From JBAYIE01 sp965279165 (GTDB lineage Bacteria; Bacteroidota; Bacteroidia; UKL13-3): a DNA stretch of 64,000 nt. The notes beneath the pieces were generated by a model, which was not told where the DNA came from, did no database searches, and saw nothing but the letters and a program-made list of their open reading frames with translations. Below, piece after piece: positions 61,282-64,000 of the stretch; within the stretch, counting starts at the first letter, position 1; each line of letters begins with the position of its first letter. The stretch is from NCBI GenBank assembly GCA_965279165.1, contig OZ257140.1, forward strand, positions 1 through 64,000, read 5' to 3'. The position numbers were made by a program, and so were the translations under genes.

Positions 61282-61590
61282 ATGAAAGCATACGATACCT
61301 TATCTGAAACTCTAGAGGTTCTGGCTTACAATGGATATATACTCGATTTTAACCTGATAACCCGACAAACATTTAATAAACAGGGTAGCTTACCAATCGA
61401 TGATTTTGAAATAATTCATATATTTAGATTCGAAAACAATAGTGATCCTGCAGACGACGCAGTTCTTTATGTTATCATTTCAACAAAACATCAGATGAAA
61501 GGAACACTTGTAAATGGTACCGGAATCTATTCAGATTCTTTAACAAATCAGTTTCTTGATAGTATTAACAAACAAATGGATAAAACCTAA
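61282..61590 (+). CDS. Small conserved protein of unknown function
   Basis: This 102-residue protein starts MKAYDTLSETLEVLAYNGYI and contains DFNLITRQTF, IDDFEIIHIFRFENNSDPAD and VLYVIISTKHQMKGTLVNG, then GIYSD. It belongs to a widespread small Bacteroidota family that databases often name phosphoribosylpyrophosphate synthetase; it has none of the PRPP-binding or catalytic motifs of that enzyme, so the name is misleading. Function unknown. Confidence 0.72.
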   Translation: MKAYDTLSETLEVLAYNGYILDFNLITRQTFNKQGSLPIDDFEIIHIFRFENNSDPADDAVLYVIISTKHQMKGTLVNGTGIYSDSLTNQFLDSINKQMDKT

Positions 61591-61790
61591 GATATAACTA
61601 CAAAGTTGCTGCTATCTTAAGTTTACAATTCAAATTAAATCAGGTTTGAAACGCAAACTAATTGACACCAATAGTAAAAAGTCTTCATCATTTATAAATC
61701 ATATTGGATTGACAATATGAATTTTATATATTTTATGTGGAATTATTCTAAATAATAGAATAAGTTTGTTCAACCTAATTTAAACAAACC

Positions 61791-62651
61791 ATGAGATTCT
61801 TTCATCCATATAAAGTCGGCATTTTTTCATTTTTGATAGTTTTACTTTTTATGCCGATAGGACATGCCTTAATGGTACTAAATGAATTATTGTTTCATCA
61901 TGGGAAATTTATTGGCGCATTTTTTATCGGATTGCTAGGTATCCTTTGTTTGGTATTTGGGTTGATAAAAAACAAGAACCATGGACTGGCTACCATACTT
62001 GGATTTTTAGCAGGGGTTTTGGTTTGGACAGGTTGGGTTGAATTTTCGTTTGTATGGATAGCAGAAAAATTACAAGTACAACCATTGGTTGAAAATGGGG
62101 AAGTAGTAACAAAACCAGAGTATCTCATAATGTTATCTTCCTTGGGATTAATGATATCTGTGCTGGTTTACTTTATATTCAGCGTTACCAAATGCCAGTT
62201 TTTTATTTGGATACAAAAGGCAGTTGGTTTACGCAATAATTTTCAATCTACAGTAAATCCAAACAAACCAATTTCTACTACCACCTTTATCGAAACCATC
62301 ATGATCCTATGGATTTTCTATTTGATTCTGTTGCTGGTTTACGACAAAGAAATTGCAGGCGATAAACATCCTGCCACTTATATCGTAGCATTTGGCTCTC
62401 TTATTTGGTCTGTGTATTTATTTCTGAATCTGGTTCGTATTACAAAATATGATTATGCCATTAGATATGCTGTTCCAACAGTTATAATTTTCTGGAATTT
62501 TATAGAAGTAATAGGAAGATGGAATTTGTTCAACGAAATTTGGATTCACCCGTTCGAACATTGGTTTGAAAACATCATTATACTGGTTATTCTGGTTGCA
62601 TTTGTTACCTATTATTTACGAGAGACTTTTTTACTGAAGAAAAAAGTTTAA
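61791..62651 (+). CDS. Multi-pass membrane protein, unknown function
   Basis: This 286-residue protein has about eight hydrophobic segments (for example GIFSFLIVLLFMPIGHALMV, AFFIGLLGILCLVFGLIKN, LIMLSSLGLMISVLVYFIFS and IIILVILVAFVTYYL). I recognise no transporter motif. The 200-base gap before it holds nothing I can identify, and no bipartite site. Confidence 0.68.
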   Translation: MRFFHPYKVGIFSFLIVLLFMPIGHALMVLNELLFHHGKFIGAFFIGLLGILCLVFGLIKNKNHGLATILGFLAGVLVWTGWVEFSFVWIAEKLQVQPLVENGEVVTKPEYLIMLSSLGLMISVLVYFIFSVTKCQFFIWIQKAVGLRNNFQSTVNPNKPISTTTFIETIMILWIFYLILLLVYDKEIAGDKHPATYIVAFGSLIWSVYLFLNLVRITKYDYAIRYAVPTVIIFWNFIEVIGRWNLFNEIWIHPFEHWFENIIILVILVAFVTYYLRETFLLKKKV

Positions 62652-62784
62652 AGCAGCTCAAACCATAATCACTTGCTTTCTTTGAAGTGGTAACATTATT
62701 CTTATTCTTTGAGAATCAGAACATAGTGTATTTTCATAACCGTAAGTAAGCAATTTTAACATCCTGAATAATAAATTCGGGTCT

Positions 62785-63939
62785 GTGGAATTTAAAGGAA
62801 CTGTAAAATCGAAGCTGCCTAAAACAGGTACAACCATCTTTTCTGTGATGACATCACTGGCAAACGAACACAAGGCAATAAACCTTGCCCAGGGATTTCC
62901 TGATTTTGCCTGTTCGCCACAATTAATTGAAAACGTAAACCATTATATGCAGGCAGGGTATAACCAATATGCACCCATGCCCGGTGTCTTAAAATTACGA
63001 GAAAAAATTGCCCAAAAAACAGAAGAAATTTATTCGGCCAAATACAATCCGGAAACAGAAATTACCATCACACCCGGTGGAACACATGCTTTGTATGCTG
63101 CCATTTCGGCCTTTGTGCACGAAGGGGATGAGGTAATTGTAATCGAACCATGTTACGATTCCTATGTGCCTGCAATCGAATTAAATGGTGGGCGTCCTAT
63201 TTTTGCCGAACTCAAATTCCCGGATTATAAGGTAGACTGGAACGAATTAAAAAAACTGGTGAATTACAAAACCAGAATGATTATCATCAATACGCCACAT
63301 AATCCAACCGGAACGACGTTGAACGCTCAAGACATGATGCGTTTAGAAAAAATGGTGAAGAATACCGAAATCATTATTTTGAGTGATGAAGTTTACGAGC
63401 ATATTATTTTTGATCAGCTCGAACACCAAAGTGTTGCACGATATCCGGCATTGGCCGAACGAAGTATCATCGTTTCCTCCTTTGGAAAAACTTACCATAC
63501 AACGGGTTGGAAAATGGGATATGTTTTAGCTCCCAAAAGTATAACTGCAGAATTCAGAAAGGTACACCAGTTTATGTGCTTCAGTGCCAATACTCCCGTT
63601 CAATATGCCATCGCTGATTACATGGATAACAAACAGGCATACCTCGAACTGTCGGCCTTTTACCAAGAGAAAAGGAATCTATTTCAGAAACTATTAAAAG
63701 GTTCAAGATTTAAACTCATGCCATGTGAAGGTTCCTATTTTCAATCCCTTAATTATACCAAAATTACCCAGGAAAAAGATACCGATTTCGCTTCTCGTTT
63801 AACCAAGGAATTTAAAGTGGCTAGCATTCCAACTTCGGTTTTCTACCATAAAAAGAACGATAACCAAGTGCTTCGTTTTTGTTTTGCAAAACAGGATGAA
63901 ACTTTGGAGAAGGCAGCCGAACAATTGCATAAAGTTTAA
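62785..63939 (+). CDS. Methionine aminotransferase (class I, YbdL-like)
   Basis: This 384-residue PLP enzyme transfers the amino group of methionine or related amino acids to a 2-oxo acid. The class I pattern is intact: INLAQGFPDFACSPQL, YNQYAPMPGVLKLREKIA, TITPGGTHALYAAISAFV, IINTPHNPTGTTLN, and the PLP lysine in SSFGKTYHTTGWKMGYV. The closing arginine is in VLRFCFAKQDE. It starts at GTG 62785 (VEFKGTVKSKLP); no ATG fits the conserved N-terminus. The following gene looks like an omega-amidase, a pairing that fits methionine salvage with glutamine as amino donor. Confidence 0.88.
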   Translation: MEFKGTVKSKLPKTGTTIFSVMTSLANEHKAINLAQGFPDFACSPQLIENVNHYMQAGYNQYAPMPGVLKLREKIAQKTEEIYSAKYNPETEITITPGGTHALYAAISAFVHEGDEVIVIEPCYDSYVPAIELNGGRPIFAELKFPDYKVDWNELKKLVNYKTRMIIINTPHNPTGTTLNAQDMMRLEKMVKNTEIIILSDEVYEHIIFDQLEHQSVARYPALAERSIIVSSFGKTYHTTGWKMGYVLAPKSITAEFRKVHQFMCFSANTPVQYAIADYMDNKQAYLELSAFYQEKRNLFQKLLKGSRFKLMPCEGSYFQSLNYTKITQEKDTDFASRLTKEFKVASIPTSVFYHKKNDNQVLRFCFAKQDETLEKAAEQLHKV

Positions 63940-63941
63940 GA

Positions 63942-64000
63942 ATGCTAAAAGTAACACTGATACAATCCGAATTAGTATGGCAAAATATTGATGCCAATCT
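63942..64000 (+). CDS. Nitrilase-family omega-amidase, 5' end only
   Basis: The frame starts at ATG 63942 and runs off the window: MLKVTLIQSELVWQNIDANL in 19 to 20 codons. The pattern LKVTLIQSELVWQNIDAN is typical of the start of YafV/omega-amidase-type nitrilases, which hydrolyse 2-oxoglutaramate or related amides. It begins two bases after the aminotransferase stop, so the two form an operon. Confidence 0.65.
   Translation, partial: MLKVTLIQSELVWQNIDAN

Noticed and set aside
61282..61590. Phosphoribosylpyrophosphate synthetase
   Set aside because: The small family carries this name in databases, but the 102-residue protein lacks the PRPP-binding loop and catalytic motifs of the real enzyme.

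Overview
The window is a low-GC chromosome segment of a member of the Bacteroidota, most likely a free-living Chitinophagia- or Sphingobacteriia-like lineage. I infer this from the many secreted proteins ending in type IX secretion system (T9SS) sorting domains (type A, and the gliding-associated CHU_C-like type B), the bacillithiol enzyme BshB1, a PIN-PhoH protein, a GSCFA protein, an rpsF-rpsR-rplI operon without ssb, and -7 boxes of the Bacteroidota type TAnnTTTG. I cannot name the genus.

Layout. 0-7 kb: yebC, a GC-rich hairpin element, the site-2 protease rseP, a 1.9 kb noncoding palindrome array, then a reverse-strand pair (helix-hairpin-helix protein and outer-membrane protein). 7-13 kb: membrane pyrophosphatase hppA with an unusual Cys/His-rich tail, the Fe-S repair gene ric, bshB1 and a glycosyltransferase. 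13-32 kb: T9SS cargo proteins (PKD, LamG, M1 peptidase and delta-60 types) mixed with housekeeping dnaG, a thioesterase, an XRE regulator, and a REP-associated transposase sitting between two copies of a zinc-ribbon gene. 32-38 kb: a MazF-type toxin-antitoxin pair, a 105-bp tandem repeat, a DUF4239 protein with a lipoprotein, and a T9SS gene bounded by 82-bp direct repeats that end in tRNA-Arg(TCT). 38-48 kb: argS, TPR lipoprotein, hsp20, rpsF-rpsR-rplI, two lipoproteins, PIN-PhoH and GSCFA genes. 48-49 kb: a tRNA-Arg(CCG) locus with a tRNA relic carrying three palindromic insertions, a GIY-YIG nuclease gene, the intact tRNA, and three further 3' tRNA fragments. 49-62 kb: a run of stress and envelope genes (CsbD, small membrane proteins, YtxH, holin-like, BamA-like, PPK2, SDR, Dps, MlaEFD, OmpA/TSP3). 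The window ends with a methionine aminotransferase followed by the start of a nitrilase-family omega-amidase.

Two signals stand out. First, the five transcription units I can delimit between 49 and 61 kb (starting at 49111, 49803, 54942, 56406 and 59469) each carry a bipartite upstream site, AATnATGTAA-N16-TGTAAYAC-like, with the two TGTAA cores always 21 bp apart. This suggests one regulator or alternative sigma factor controls the whole stress/envelope island. Second, tRNA-Arg(CCG) has been copied together with a GIY-YIG nuclease gene, and the relic copies carry 20-27 bp palindromes inserted exactly in tRNA loops or between stems. A third signal links the noncoding array at 2.5-4.3 kb to the REP sequences that flank the transposase at 18.5-19.0 kb, 14 kb away.
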